A stretch of DNA of 64,000 nucleotides from Bin5 sp965200615. GTDB lineage: Bacteria; Chloroflexota; Anaerolineae; Caldilineales; Caldilineaceae. The stretch is taken from positions 4,278,001 to 4,342,000 of the forward strand of contig OZ241377.1 in the NCBI GenBank assembly GCA_965200615.1, read 5' to 3'. Below the pieces are notes generated by a model, which saw nothing but the letters and a program-made list of their open reading frames with translations, was not told the origin of the DNA and searched no databases. The position numbers and the translations under genes are program-made. Shown piece after piece: positions 35,175-44,470 of the stretch; within the stretch, counting starts at the first letter, position 1, and every line of letters starts with the position of its first letter.

Positions 35175-36557
35175 CTATTTGGGCCGATCTCCCGGTCGAG
35201 GCAGGTTCGCTTCTGCGCCGGGCGGAAGAGCCACACTGACCTGAGAGACTGCGTAGCCAGATACCTCTTCCACCCGGAACTCGAAATCCTGCAAACGCAC
35301 TACCTGACCCTGTTCAGGAATTGCACCCAGCTCGGCAAGGATTGCGCCTCCCAGGGTTTCGACGTCTTCAAATTCGAGCTCCGATCCAAGCAGGTGGGAA
35401 AGAGTTTCCAAGTCGACGTCGCCCGCGAGATGCAGACGCCCATCGCTTGCCAGCGCCACTTCCTGACTGTCCGCATCAAACTCGTCGGCAATGTCGCCGA
35501 ATATCTCCTCGATCAGGTCTTCAAATGTGACGATGCCGGCGGTCCCACCGTATTCGTCGATGACTACCGCCAAATGGAAGCGCTCGGCCTGAAGCTGGCG
35601 AAACACATTGAACACTGATGCCGATTCCGGTATATAAGGCGGCACTCGCATCAGGTCGCGAACGCTCTCGCCCTCGCTCCACGGCCCGGCTGGGCTTCCG
35701 CCCGTTTCCGGTTCGGGTCCGATTTCCAGGCAAAGCAGATCTTTCAGGTGGACCACGCCGACGATATTGTCGACGGTTCCCTCATACAAGGGGAGCCGGG
35801 AGTGACTCGACTCCGCCAGCAGGCGCAGAAGGTCGGCGGCGGGCAGATCCACCGGCGCAGCCAGCAGCTGCGTGCGGGGGACGATCACATGGCGCAAGGA
35901 ACGCTGACGCAGCTGCAGCGTTTTCTCCAGCAGCTCGGTTTCGCCCTCCTGCAGCACGCCCCCTGCGCCGCTCTCCTGCACCATCATCAGGATCTCTTCA
36001 GGCGCGTGGATGTGAAAGCCCTCGGAGACAGCCCGCAGGCCGACCAGCCGCAGGAACAGCCGGCCGCTGCCGTTGAAAAACCAGATCAGAGGGCGCAAGA
36101 GGACCATCGCCCAGTTTACAGGAGAAGCGAGCAGGAGGGCCGTCGGCTCGGGAAACTGTATGCCGACTGTTTTAGGAGCGAGCTCACTCAACGCCACCTG
36201 GATCACGGTAAGTACAACGAGAACGCCGGTCGCGGCGATCGAAACGGCTGCAGCCTGGGAAACCACGCCTGAACCGGTCAGCAGCGGTTCCACCAGAGGC
36301 GTGATCACCGCCTTGCCGTAGTATCCCAACATCAGGCTGGAGAGCGTGATGCCCAGCTGACAAGCGGCAATGTAGTCATCGAGCTGAGCCGGACTTTCCA
36401 GAATCGGCATCAAAAGCTTCGCCGGCCGGCTGCCGGTTGCCGCTTCCTGGGCGATGCGCGCGCGGCGCGCTCCGACCGTGCCGATTTCGGCGGCGACAAA
36501 GAGACCGTTCAAAGCGATCAGGATAAAGACTGTGAGGACTACAAAAACTATAACCAT
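35175..36557 (-). CDS. CorC/HlyC-family membrane protein (CNNM-CBS-CorC), copy 2
   Basis: 460 residues with the same order of domains as the next gene: CNNM helices (NGLFVAAEIGTVGARRARI, LGITLSSLMLGYYG, ALSELAPKTVGIQFPE), CBS pair (VIVPRTQLLAAPVDLP and VVIDEYGGTAGIVTFEDLIEEIFGDI) and CorC_HlyC domain (ETLGGAILAELGAIPE). The two copies differ through most of the membrane domain, so the duplication is old. It is the first gene of the pair and starts opposite the prenyltransferase gene, with a shared 5' region. Confidence 0.9.
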   Translation of the reverse strand: MVIVFVVLTVFILIALNGLFVAAEIGTVGARRARIAQEAATGSRPAKLLMPILESPAQLDDYIAACQLGITLSSLMLGYYGKAVITPLVEPLLTGSGVVSQAAAVSIAATGVLVVLTVIQVALSELAPKTVGIQFPEPTALLLASPVNWAMVLLRPLIWFFNGSGRLFLRLVGLRAVSEGFHIHAPEEILMMVQESGAGGVLQEGETELLEKTLQLRQRSLRHVIVPRTQLLAAPVDLPAADLLRLLAESSHSRLPLYEGTVDNIVGVVHLKDLLCLEIGPEPETGGSPAGPWSEGESVRDLMRVPPYIPESASVFNVFRQLQAERFHLAVVIDEYGGTAGIVTFEDLIEEIFGDIADEFDADSQEVALASDGRLHLAGDVDLETLSHLLGSELEFEDVETLGGAILAELGAIPEQGQVVRLQDFEFRVEEVSGYAVSQVSVALPPGAEANLPRPGDRPK

Positions 36558-36764
36558 TGAAGGAACCGGGTACCGGCTGTCCGGAAGAGTTCTCTACCTA
36601 TTGCAGGCGTTCTCAGCGTGACTAACGTTCACTGCGCTGGAAAAGATGCGTCAACACTGTACGTCAGCGCGGCATGACGGGGATTGGCGAACTGCAAGGA
36701 GCCGGCGATCGTCTCGGGAATTGCCCTACTTCGGCAGCGCGTGCGAACTGTATCCCGGGCCAGT

Positions 36765-36794
36765 TTGGTTCACTCTCTGCACGTGCAGTATGAT
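36765..36794 (+). promoter_or_regulatory. Candidate promoter of the prenyltransferase gene
   Basis: TTGGTT (36765-36770), 18-base spacer, TATGAT (36789-36794). The -10 has one mismatch; the -35 is weak. Confidence 0.4.
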
Positions 36795-36980
36795 TGGCGC
36801 GCATCCGACGGTCCACTTTCCGGCCCCGGCGACATGTCAGAACTGGTGATGTGCGTCGAAGACCGGAAACGGCGTCCTTCTTATCGACTCGGAAACACGG
36901 AGCGCTTGTTCGTGGATCAAGCCGCAGAGCCGATTCCGCCTCCATTGGCAGAACAATCCAGTCATGCAGAGGAGTCTTCA

Positions 36981-37868
36981 TTGACCACAGGCCGGCGTCT
37001 ATTGTACCTGCTGCGGACCATGCGGCCCAAACAGTGGACGAAGAATGGTTTCGTTCTGGTGGGGCTGGTCTTCGACGGCAAACTGCTGGATCTGCCACTT
37101 ACCCTGACCGCGCTTTGGACGCTCGTGTGCTTCTGCCTGGTTTCGAGCAGTGTCTATATTCTCAACGACCTGATCGACATTGAGCGGGACCGTCACCATC
37201 CTCGTAAACGGCTGAGGCCGCTTGCAAGCGGCCAGCTCAACCCGGGGCTCGCCAAGTCAGCAATGTTTGTCCTCGCCGTTGCCGGCGTTCTTGGGGCGGG
37301 AATGACGAACATTTACGTCGGACTGACACTGGCGGCCTACGTGCTCCTGAACGTAGCCTACTGCGGCTATCTCAAGAATCTGGCAATCATCGACGCGATG
37401 ATGATTGCGGTGTTCTTCGTCCTCCGAGTTGCCGCCGGCTCGATAGCAGTGGAAGTGAGCGCTTTCAGCCCCTGGCTCTACATTTGCGTCAGCCTCTTGG
37501 CTCTCTTTATCGCGTTTGGCAAACGCCGTCACGAAATTGTCCTTTTGAGAGAGGCTGCTTCCGGCCACCGTACAAGCCTCAAGCAGTACAACCTGCCTTT
37601 TCTGGATCAGATCATCGGCGTTGTTACGACAAGCGGGCTGATCAGCTACACGTTCTACAGCTTTGAAGCCGAGACCGCGCTGGCCGACCCCTCACGAATG
37701 ATGCTGACGGTCCCGCTGATCGTATTTGTTGTATTCCGTTATCTCTACCTGATTCACGTTGAGCAGCGCGGAGGCGCGCCGGACGACCTGCTGTTTGCAG
37801 ATCGTCCACTGCTGGCGGCTGTCGTCCTGTGGGTCCTCTCAGTGGCGGCGGTCATCTACTTGCGGTGA
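36981..37868 (+). CDS. UbiA-family prenyltransferase, decaprenyl-phosphate phosphoribosyltransferase-like
   Basis: 295 residues from TTG 36981, chosen because AGAGGAG lies 6-7 bases upstream and the protein then opens with LRTMRPKQWTKN, the usual start of this group. The frame is open further upstream (ATG 36834), but that part looks non-coding. UbiA motif 1 is NDLIDIERDRHHPRK (62-76), with the Mg-binding aspartates; motif 2 is YLKNLAIIDAMMIA. About eight helices. The RPKQWTKN start and RHHPRKRLRPLASG segment are characteristic of enzymes that attach phosphoribose to polyprenyl phosphate for cell-wall arabinose. No DprE1/E2 gene is nearby, so that role is inferred. Its 3' end overlaps the convergent gene by 30 bases. 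Confidence 0.82.
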   Translation: MTTGRRLLYLLRTMRPKQWTKNGFVLVGLVFDGKLLDLPLTLTALWTLVCFCLVSSSVYILNDLIDIERDRHHPRKRLRPLASGQLNPGLAKSAMFVLAVAGVLGAGMTNIYVGLTLAAYVLLNVAYCGYLKNLAIIDAMMIAVFFVLRVAAGSIAVEVSAFSPWLYICVSLLALFIAFGKRRHEIVLLREAASGHRTSLKQYNLPFLDQIIGVVTTSGLISYTFYSFEAETALADPSRMMLTVPLIVFVVFRYLYLIHVEQRGGAPDDLLFADRPLLAAVVLWVLSVAAVIYLR

Positions 37869-39809
37869 GATGTGGTTGGATTGTCCGGACCGGACGTCGA
37901 AACCATCCTCGTCGCCCTCTTCGACAAACTGGGCCCAGGCGCCTTCCATGCCCTCGCTGGTTACTCCATAAAAGACGCGCAGAGCGGAACCTTCGCGCAG
38001 GGCCAAATCAAAACGTCTTTTGCCGGCCCGCTTCCCGGAACGGATATAGCCGACATTCTTTTTCCACCGGATCTGGTCGCTCTTGACCGGGCTGTCTTCA
38101 TATTGGGCGATTGCGTAGTTCCACAGCTTGCGGGCCCCTTTGCGGGTAACATTGCCTACGCTGCGCAGATTGCGCAGATTGCGCACAACGTAGTAGGCCG
38201 TGCCGCCGCGCGTTTCGCTGCTAACGATTTCAACGCCATCCTGGGGAAGATAGAAGGGGTCATCCGATGCGGAGGCGCCTTCCTTGCCTCCGCTCGCCCC
38301 CCCGGAACTTCCGGCTTTGTCGCCGTCGAACTTTCCGGCTCCGGCAGGCTCTGTTGAGGCAGGCGCGTCGTCGACATCTCCGCTGTCGACAAGGTCCGAG
38401 CTGAGTCCAACGCTCTCCAGGACCAGCGCCACGATCTCGTCGCGCAGGGCAAGACTCGTTTCCGCGTCGTTGCGCACGTAGAACTTGGAGCCGTCCAGGC
38501 AATATGGCTTGGAATCACCGGCGTCGACGCCGATGCGGAGTACCTCTCCGCCGCTATTGGCCAGTATTTCGAAACGGGCCTCGAGAGGCGGGGTAAGCCG
38601 TTCCGAAAGGGCCTGCTGAAGCTCGGCTTGGACCTGTTTAGAAGCCGCCAGCCCCTTTACACGGCCCTTACGCGCGCTGGCTCCGACGAAAGTCGTGCCG
38701 CCGTCCGTGTTGGCAAACGCGCACAGATCGGCGAGGACGACGGTCTGCCTTCCACCTTTTTTGTTTGCCGACTCGTGGAAGCTCTGCGTCTGGTTGGGGC
38801 CTTCCGCCCTGGCCGCGGCCAGATGATCGACTTCCTTTTCCAGAGCCCGAAAGGGGCGCGTACGGTCGAAAAAGCGGCTGGCGAACAGCTCTCTGATGGC
38901 GTCAAAGGTGGGTTCGGGCAGAAGCAGCTCCGTAGCCCGCTCGCCGAGACCGAGGCGCCGGCTGTTGCGTGGATCGTTGTTCAGCCGGTGGGCGTCGCTT
39001 CCCTGGATGCAGTGCATCTTGCGGGGATACTCGGTCTTGGAGCCGTTGAAAAAGCGGGAGGTCGCTCTGCGGCTGCGGCTCTCCAGATCGGTCACTTCAA
39101 GCGCGCTGAGGTTTTCGTCCTGGGTGTAGGCGATCTTGGTCTGGCCGCCAAAGGGGAAGTTGCGCATGGCCACGCCGTTCGTGCTATTGGCGTGGGCAGC
39201 GATCGCGATACCGCCGGAATCAACGATAGTTTCGTAGGCGGACGTCACGTCGGCGCTCGCGCCCGTCTCGGTTGAACCGGAGAGCAGCCTGTCTTCCGGA
39301 ACATTCAAACGCAGGAGGGTATGCTCCAATTTACGGACCGACGTGTCAGGAGGGTAGATGGCGAGGATGTGGAATCCAAACGTTGCGGTAAACTCGAAGC
39401 CTGGCAGGATGACGATTTCGTTGGCGAGTTTCAGCCACTGTTCCAGATTGCTGCGCTCTTCGGGCGTAAGCCGGTCTTCTTCCTTGAGGCGAGTGAGCCA
39501 TTCAATTTCCCGGCGAATTGCCGCAACGCCGGCAACCGTGTTGTGGTCGGTGATGGCGACGATATCCAACCCTCTCTCGCGAGCGGTCGTCAACCACTGC
39601 AGGTAACTGATGCCGGGCTCTTCGTAGTCGTTCGAGGCCGGTGTGTGCGTGTGCAGATCCGCCTTGTACCAGCGCAATTTGCCCCCACCCTGCCGGCCCT
39701 TTGCCTGGGATTGCGCCCCGTCTCTAGTTGCTGACTGACTCCCCGCATCGCCTGATTTCGATTGTCTGGCCGACTGGCCGCCGGCTCTTGTCCTTCTTCT
39801 TCTACTCAT
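37839..39809 (-). CDS. PHP-domain phosphoesterase fused to AlbA_2 (Schlafen-type) domain
   Basis: 656 residues. After a basic, disordered N-terminus (1-45) comes a PHP domain (46 to about 330) with every metal ligand visible: DLHTHT (51-56), TDHN (87-90), Glu139, His147, His206 and GSDAH (270-274). A second domain (about 345-465) has ES-x-x-K, FANTDGGTTFVG (365-376) and FYVRNDAETSLAL, the signature of AlbA_2/Schlafen-type domains that often bind or cut nucleic acid. A Ser/Gly/Asp-rich linker (475-518) leads to a C-terminal domain of ~130 residues with many Arg/Lys that I do not recognise. PHP proteins hydrolyse phosphoesters with a trinuclear metal site. It begins 41 bases after lon ends, on the same strand, so lon and this gene may be co-transcribed. 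The function is unknown. Confidence 0.8.
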   Translation of the reverse strand: MSRRRRTRAGGQSARQSKSGDAGSQSATRDGAQSQAKGRQGGGKLRWYKADLHTHTPASNDYEEPGISYLQWLTTARERGLDIVAITDHNTVAGVAAIRREIEWLTRLKEEDRLTPEERSNLEQWLKLANEIVILPGFEFTATFGFHILAIYPPDTSVRKLEHTLLRLNVPEDRLLSGSTETGASADVTSAYETIVDSGGIAIAAHANSTNGVAMRNFPFGGQTKIAYTQDENLSALEVTDLESRSRRATSRFFNGSKTEYPRKMHCIQGSDAHRLNNDPRNSRRLGLGERATELLLPEPTFDAIRELFASRFFDRTRPFRALEKEVDHLAAARAEGPNQTQSFHESANKKGGRQTVVLADLCAFANTDGGTTFVGASARKGRVKGLAASKQVQAELQQALSERLTPPLEARFEILANSGGEVLRIGVDAGDSKPYCLDGSKFYVRNDAETSLALRDEIVALVLESVGLSSDLVDSGDVDDAPASTEPAGAGKFDGDKAGSSGGASGGKEGASASDDPFYLPQDGVEIVSSETRGGTAYYVVRNLRNLRSVGNVTRKGARKLWNYAIAQYEDSPVKSDQIRWKKNVGYIRSGKRAGKRRFDLALREGSALRVFYGVTSEGMEGAWAQFVEEGDEDGFDVRSGQSNHISPQVDDRRH

Positions 39810-39850
39810 TGGCTATTCTCTATCTCTTTATTCGCCGTTCCCGGAACGGA

Positions 39851-42709
39851 TCAACTGGCGCGCGATGCATACTCCATCCGTTCCAGCAGTTCCTCAGCAT
39901 CTTCGCCATCAGGCTGTTCATGGTTCGGGTCCGGCATGTCGGTGGAAGGGGAGTCGACCGGCGCCGCCTGGAGCGCCGTATCCAGTACCTCGTCAACCGT
40001 TTCCACCGGGATAAATTTCATCTGTTCCCGCACGTTGTCCGGCAGATCTTCCAGGTCTGCCTCATTGGCCGCAGGCATGATTACCGTACCGAGGCCCGCT
40101 CTGGCTGCGGCCAGCACCTTCTCCTTCAAACCGCCGATCCGAAGAACCTTGCCGCGCAGTGTCACCTCTCCGGTCATGCCGATATCGGGGTCAACCGACT
40201 TGCCGGTCAGCAGGCTGGCAATGGCCGTCACCATGGTAACGCCTGCGCTGGGACCGTCCTTGGGCAGCGCGCCTTCGGGAATGTGCAGATGAATGTCGAT
40301 CTCTTCAAAGAAGCCGGGCGGGATGTCCAGTTCGCGGGCGCGGCTGCGCACGTAGCTCAACGCGGCCTGCGCGCTCTCCTTCATCACCTCGCCCAACTGT
40401 CCGGTGAGCACGAAACCCTTTTTGCCGGGCATCTTCGTCGCTTCAAAAAAGAGTATCTCGCCGCCGGTCATCGTCCAGGACAGGCCAACGGCAACACCGG
40501 GCATTCTGGTACGGTCTGCAATCTCCTCGCGCTGGAAGCGGCGCTTGCCCAGATACTCGACAAGAGAGTCCGGTGTAATGCGGATGGGTGCGAAGGGCGC
40601 CTCAGCCACCACGCTGAGCTGGGGAAGCGGGGCAGCCGAGTCCTTGCCGTCGCTGGACTGGCCGTTGGATGACAGGCCCTCCCCGTTGATCGTCGGGTCC
40701 TCAAGATAGCCCTGCTGCGATTGACTTTCGTCCAACCCCAAAGGAAGGGGCGGCTGGACCCAGTGGGGCTGCATAGCAGCGATCGCGGCGGCGACTTTGC
40801 GGGAGATTTTGCCGATTTCACGTTCAAGGTTTCGGACGCCGGCTTCCCGGGTATAGTCGTGAACGATCTTACGCAGGGCTGCATCGTCAAAGACAATCTC
40901 CCCCTCTCTGAGACCGTTTTCCCTGATCTGCCGGGCCACAAGGTACTGCTGGGCGATCTTCACCTTTTCGTGCTCAGTGTAGCTGCTGAGCTGGATAACT
41001 TCCATCCGGTCGCGCAGCGGCCCCGGGATCGTGTCCAGCACATTGGCGGTGGTGATGAACATGACTTCACTCAGGTCAAAAGGCACGTCCAGGTAGTGAT
41101 CGCGAAACTCCCGGTTCTGCTCCGGATCAAGGACCTCCAGCAGCGCGCTGGTCGGATCGCCGCGGAAATCGCGTCCCAGCTTGTCCACTTCATCGAGCAT
41201 AAAGACAGGGTTCTTCGATTCGACGCGGCGCAGACTCTGAATGATGCGGCCCGGCATCGATCCGATATAGGTGCGGCGGAAGCCCCGAATCTCCGCTTCG
41301 TCGCGAACGCCTCCCAGGGCGAGCCGCATAAATTTGCGCCCCATGGCGCGGGCGATGCTGATGCCCAGGCTCGTCTTGCCTACGCCCGGCGGTCCGACAA
41401 AGCAGAGCAGAACGCCTTCGCGCTCGCGACGGATCTTGTCACGGGCATCCTCTTCCCCGTCTTCGTCACGCTGAGCCTTGCGGGCCGCACGCAGCTTGCG
41501 TACCGCCAGATACTCGACAATGCGATCCTTTATTTCGTCAAGGCCGTAGTGGTCCTCTTCCAGGACCTCGCGGGCGTGCGTTATGTCCAGATTGTCCTCT
41601 GTCGTCTTCTGCCAGGGCAAGGAGACCATCAGGTCGAGATAGGTCTTGATGACACTGTACTCTGCCGCCTGAATCGGCATTCGCCGCATCCGGTTCAGTT
41701 CACGCAACGACTCCTTGTGGGCCTCTTCCGGCATGCCCGCGGCTTCAATGCGCTCCTCCAACTCGCGGATGTCGGCTTCCTGCTCATCCTCCTCGCCAAG
41801 CTCCTTCTGGATCGCCTTGATCTGTTCACGCAGAAAGAAGTCTTTCTGCATCTTCTCCATTTCGCCCTGGGCCTGAGATTGAATTTTGTTTCCCAGCTCC
41901 ATCACGTCGACTTCGTTGTGCAGAAGCTGCGTCAGACGGAGCAGCTTCTCCTGCACGCTATCGATCTCCAGAATTTCCTGGGAACTGTTCATCTCAAGCC
42001 GCATACTGCTGGCGACGAGGTAGGCAAGCTGGCGGGCATTCTCCACGTTGGCCGCCATAACCGCCAGCTCATCCGGCATCTGCCCGTCCAATTCGACCAG
42101 CCGCCGGAAAAGGTCCTGTACGGCGCGGGCAGAACCGTCGATCTCCAGGCCCTCTTCCAGCGTTTCGAGCAGCACTTCAACGCGGGCGCGCAAATAGGGC
42201 TTTTCCTGGATATACTCCTTCAGGCGGATGCGCTCCAGGCCCTGGACAGCCAAGCGGATCGTGCCGTCAGGCGCCTTCAGCACGCGGTGTACCTGCGCCG
42301 CAGTCCCGATCTCATAGATCTGGTCGGGGGAAGGCTCTTCGATCGATTCATCCCGGCTTGTTACAAGGGCGATTATGCGGCTCTGCGGCAACGAGTCCTC
42401 GACCAACTGAATGCTGCGCTCCTGGCCGATGGTGAGCGGAAGCCACATCATCGGATAGACGACAATGCCCCGCAAGGGCAGTACCGGCAGGTCATCAGCG
42501 ACATCACTCAGCGAAGGCTTTTTCGAGCCATCCGCATCCGATTCGTCATTCTGGGCACTGCCGTCTTCCACCGGTGGAAGCTCGCTCTCGACCCCGGCCT
42601 CAGCCGTTGAGGCCTCGCTGACGGCATCTGCCGCCGTCTCTTCCACGGCGGACTCTTCTTCCTTCTCTGTTTCCCGCTCTTCTTCTTTCTCTTCGTGTTC
42701 CAAGCTCAT
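39851..42709 (-). CDS. lon: ATP-dependent protease Lon
   Basis: 952 residues from ATG 42709; a GTG at 42760 is also in frame. The substrate-binding N domain begins near residue 74 with LPVLPLRGIVVYP. The AAA+ module has Walker A GPPGVGKT (439-446) and Walker B MLDEVDK (504-510). The protease domain has the catalytic Ser821 in PKDGPSAG and Lys864 in GGLKEKV. Two unusual parts: a ~70-residue, very acidic N-terminal extension and a ~60-residue insertion between the AAA+ lid and the protease domain (about 647-708), rich in Ser, Gly and Asp. Lon degrades damaged and regulatory proteins in the cytoplasm. No heat-shock operator is visible upstream. Confidence 0.96.
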   Translation of the reverse strand: MSLEHEEKEEERETEKEEESAVEETAADAVSEASTAEAGVESELPPVEDGSAQNDESDADGSKKPSLSDVADDLPVLPLRGIVVYPMMWLPLTIGQERSIQLVEDSLPQSRIIALVTSRDESIEEPSPDQIYEIGTAAQVHRVLKAPDGTIRLAVQGLERIRLKEYIQEKPYLRARVEVLLETLEEGLEIDGSARAVQDLFRRLVELDGQMPDELAVMAANVENARQLAYLVASSMRLEMNSSQEILEIDSVQEKLLRLTQLLHNEVDVMELGNKIQSQAQGEMEKMQKDFFLREQIKAIQKELGEEDEQEADIRELEERIEAAGMPEEAHKESLRELNRMRRMPIQAAEYSVIKTYLDLMVSLPWQKTTEDNLDITHAREVLEEDHYGLDEIKDRIVEYLAVRKLRAARKAQRDEDGEEDARDKIRREREGVLLCFVGPPGVGKTSLGISIARAMGRKFMRLALGGVRDEAEIRGFRRTYIGSMPGRIIQSLRRVESKNPVFMLDEVDKLGRDFRGDPTSALLEVLDPEQNREFRDHYLDVPFDLSEVMFITTANVLDTIPGPLRDRMEVIQLSSYTEHEKVKIAQQYLVARQIRENGLREGEIVFDDAALRKIVHDYTREAGVRNLEREIGKISRKVAAAIAAMQPHWVQPPLPLGLDESQSQQGYLEDPTINGEGLSSNGQSSDGKDSAAPLPQLSVVAEAPFAPIRITPDSLVEYLGKRRFQREEIADRTRMPGVAVGLSWTMTGGEILFFEATKMPGKKGFVLTGQLGEVMKESAQAALSYVRSRARELDIPPGFFEEIDIHLHIPEGALPKDGPSAGVTMVTAIASLLTGKSVDPDIGMTGEVTLRGKVLRIGGLKEKVLAAARAGLGTVIMPAANEADLEDLPDNVREQMKFIPVETVDEVLDTALQAAPVDSPSTDMPDPNHEQPDGEDAEELLERMEYASRAS

Positions 42710-42936
42710 GGTCGTCTCAACGCGTCTGAAAGGAATGCTGGCTAACCGTTTTGGCCGCACATGCGTATCAGCAGTATCGGCTCCTGGTCCCTCCTACGGG
42801 TCCCCTCTCAATCGCGGCGGCTATATACTCCGACCAGTTCCTGACAAGCTGGGAAACAGCTCGAACATAGTCTCCGAAAATTGCCGCGATTTAACGGCCC
42901 GAATCTAACAGGGATCCGGCCCGGAAAGATAGCAGA

Positions 42937-42963
42937 ATTGTACCACAGCAACCCCGATTTCAA
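42937..42963 (-). promoter_or_regulatory. Candidate lon promoter
   Basis: Minus strand: TTGAAA (complement of 42958-42963), 15-base spacer, extended TGG-TACAAT (complement of 42937-42942). The short spacer lowers confidence. Confidence 0.4.
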
Positions 42964-43118
42964 AGTGGGGTGGCTACCTTTCTTCGCAAACATCTGGCCC
43001 GTAGCCGCCTGGAAAGTCATTGCAGCGGAACCTCCTGACGGCGAAAGTGTCTCTCAGCACCGTTCATTCCGCACTCGCTCCTCTGAACGCATAGTACGAA
43101 GAACAGGTTCCCCTCGCC

Positions 43119-43146
43119 TTGCTTTTCCCCATTTGCCGCCTATGCT
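43119..43146 (+). promoter_or_regulatory. Candidate promoter of the enolase-superfamily operon
   Basis: TTGCTT (43119-43124), 16-base spacer, TATGCT (43141-43146), about 95 bases before the start codon. Confidence 0.4.
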
Positions 43147-43242
43147 ACACTGCACAGACCCGGGTGAATTCTGTAGTTTCATCAGTGACCCTTTGCCCGT
43201 CACCAGCTTCACTTCAGCCCTTCTTTCAGGCAGGAGAACCCA

Positions 43243-44385
43243 ATGAAGATTACGGATCTGTCCGTCCGCCGTTTCCGCTATATCTCAAACACCGTTCGCG
43301 ATTCCGAAGGCCACGGCCATCCCGGGCCCGAACATGAAGCAGTGCAGTCGGTCCTGACGATCCATACGGACGAAGGCGTAGAGGGCTACTTTTTCGGCAG
43401 CCCGCCGCAGGCACTTATCGATAGCCTGGTAAAGCCTTACATAACCGGAGAGGACCCGTTTTACCGGGAACGCATCTGGCACAATCTCAAGGAACGCCAG
43501 CGCCTCAATATGGCGACCATGTCGGACAGGCTGCTAAACGCAGTGGACCTGGCACTGTGGGACTTGGCCGGACGCGCATTGGACATACCTGTGCACAAGC
43601 TCTTGGGGGCGACGCGTGACAAGGTACCCGCTTACGCCAGCACCATGTGCGGCGACGACATCGAGGGCGGTCTCGGCACACCGGAAGACTACGCCACCTT
43701 CGCGGAATGGTGCATCGAGCGCGGATACCCCGCATTCAAGCTCCACACCTGGCAGCCGCCGTACGAAGGCGCGCCGGACGTTAAGCGCGACATTGCGGCC
43801 TGCGCGGCCGTGCGCGAGGTCTACGGCCCCGACGCCCATCTCATGCTCGATCCGTATCACTACTATTCCCGTCTCGAAGCGCTCTACCTGGCGAAGGGCC
43901 TGGAAGAACTCGACTACTATTGGATGGAAGAGCCGATGGACGAGCACAGCATGTCCTCCTATGTTTGGCTATGCGAACAAACGTCTCTGCCGATCTGCGG
44001 ACCAGAAACGGCCGAGGGCAAGATGTTTACGCGGGCTGAGTGGATCAAGGCGGGCGCTTGCGACCTGGTGCGCGGCGGCGTTGGCGACCTCGGCGGTCTG
44101 ACGCCCCTGATGAAGGTCGCCCATCTGGCGGAGTCGTTCGGAATGAGGATGGAGGTCCACGGCGGCGGCCCCGGCAACTTCCACGCCCTCTGCGCTATGG
44201 GCATTCCCGGCCAGTACTACGAGCGCGGCCTGCTGCACCCCTTTATTGACTACGATGAGCCGCCCACTTGGCTCAACCGTATTGACGACCCCATGGATGA
44301 CGAGGGGTTCGTCCATATCTCTCAACTGCCCGGACTGGGCCAGGATATCAACTGGGACTACATCGAAGCCAATCTTGTAGAATAG
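43243..44385 (+). CDS. Mandelate racemase/muconate lactonizing enzyme family protein
   Basis: 380 residues with GGCAGGAG before the ATG. The N-terminal capping domain is followed by the TIM barrel, with K-x-H at AFKLHTW in place of the K-x-K base, metal ligands Asp in MLDPYH, Glu in WMEEPMDE and Glu in CGPETAEG, and His in VHGGGPGNFHAL. This places it among acid-sugar dehydratases and related enolase-superfamily enzymes rather than muconate lactonizing enzymes. It heads a run with a PhyH-type oxygenase and a 2-hydroxyacid dehydrogenase, in keeping with breakdown of a sugar acid. The exact substrate is not decidable. Confidence 0.86.
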   Translation: MKITDLSVRRFRYISNTVRDSEGHGHPGPEHEAVQSVLTIHTDEGVEGYFFGSPPQALIDSLVKPYITGEDPFYRERIWHNLKERQRLNMATMSDRLLNAVDLALWDLAGRALDIPVHKLLGATRDKVPAYASTMCGDDIEGGLGTPEDYATFAEWCIERGYPAFKLHTWQPPYEGAPDVKRDIAACAAVREVYGPDAHLMLDPYHYYSRLEALYLAKGLEELDYYWMEEPMDEHSMSSYVWLCEQTSLPICGPETAEGKMFTRAEWIKAGACDLVRGGVGDLGGLTPLMKVAHLAESFGMRMEVHGGGPGNFHALCAMGIPGQYYERGLLHPFIDYDEPPTWLNRIDDPMDDEGFVHISQLPGLGQDINWDYIEANLVE

Positions 44386-44470
44386 GTTGCAGAAAGCATG
44401 CCAGGGCGTTCACAGGCCAGGGCGTTCAGAGAGGCATGGGGTACCAGCTTCAACCGACCGGAGGTTACCG

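Larger units (their letters stand above)
42710..43242. other. Divergent intergenic region between lon and the enolase-superfamily gene (533 bp)
   Basis: It holds candidate promoters in both directions (42937-42963 minus, 43119-43146 plus). I see no CIRCE element, tRNA or believable small gene. Confidence 0.6.

Noticed and set aside
36684..36980. Upstream extension of the prenyltransferase gene
   Set aside because: A TTG with AGAGGAG at 36981 gives the normal N-terminus; the upstream codons contain the candidate promoter and are not protein-like.
40721..42610. 629-codon plus-strand frame opposite lon
   Set aside because: Antisense to the conserved Lon AAA+ and N domains; no motif and no start signals.
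42710..43242. CIRCE-type heat-shock operator upstream of lon
   Set aside because: No TTAGCACTC-N9-GAGTGCTAA-like repeat is present in the region.
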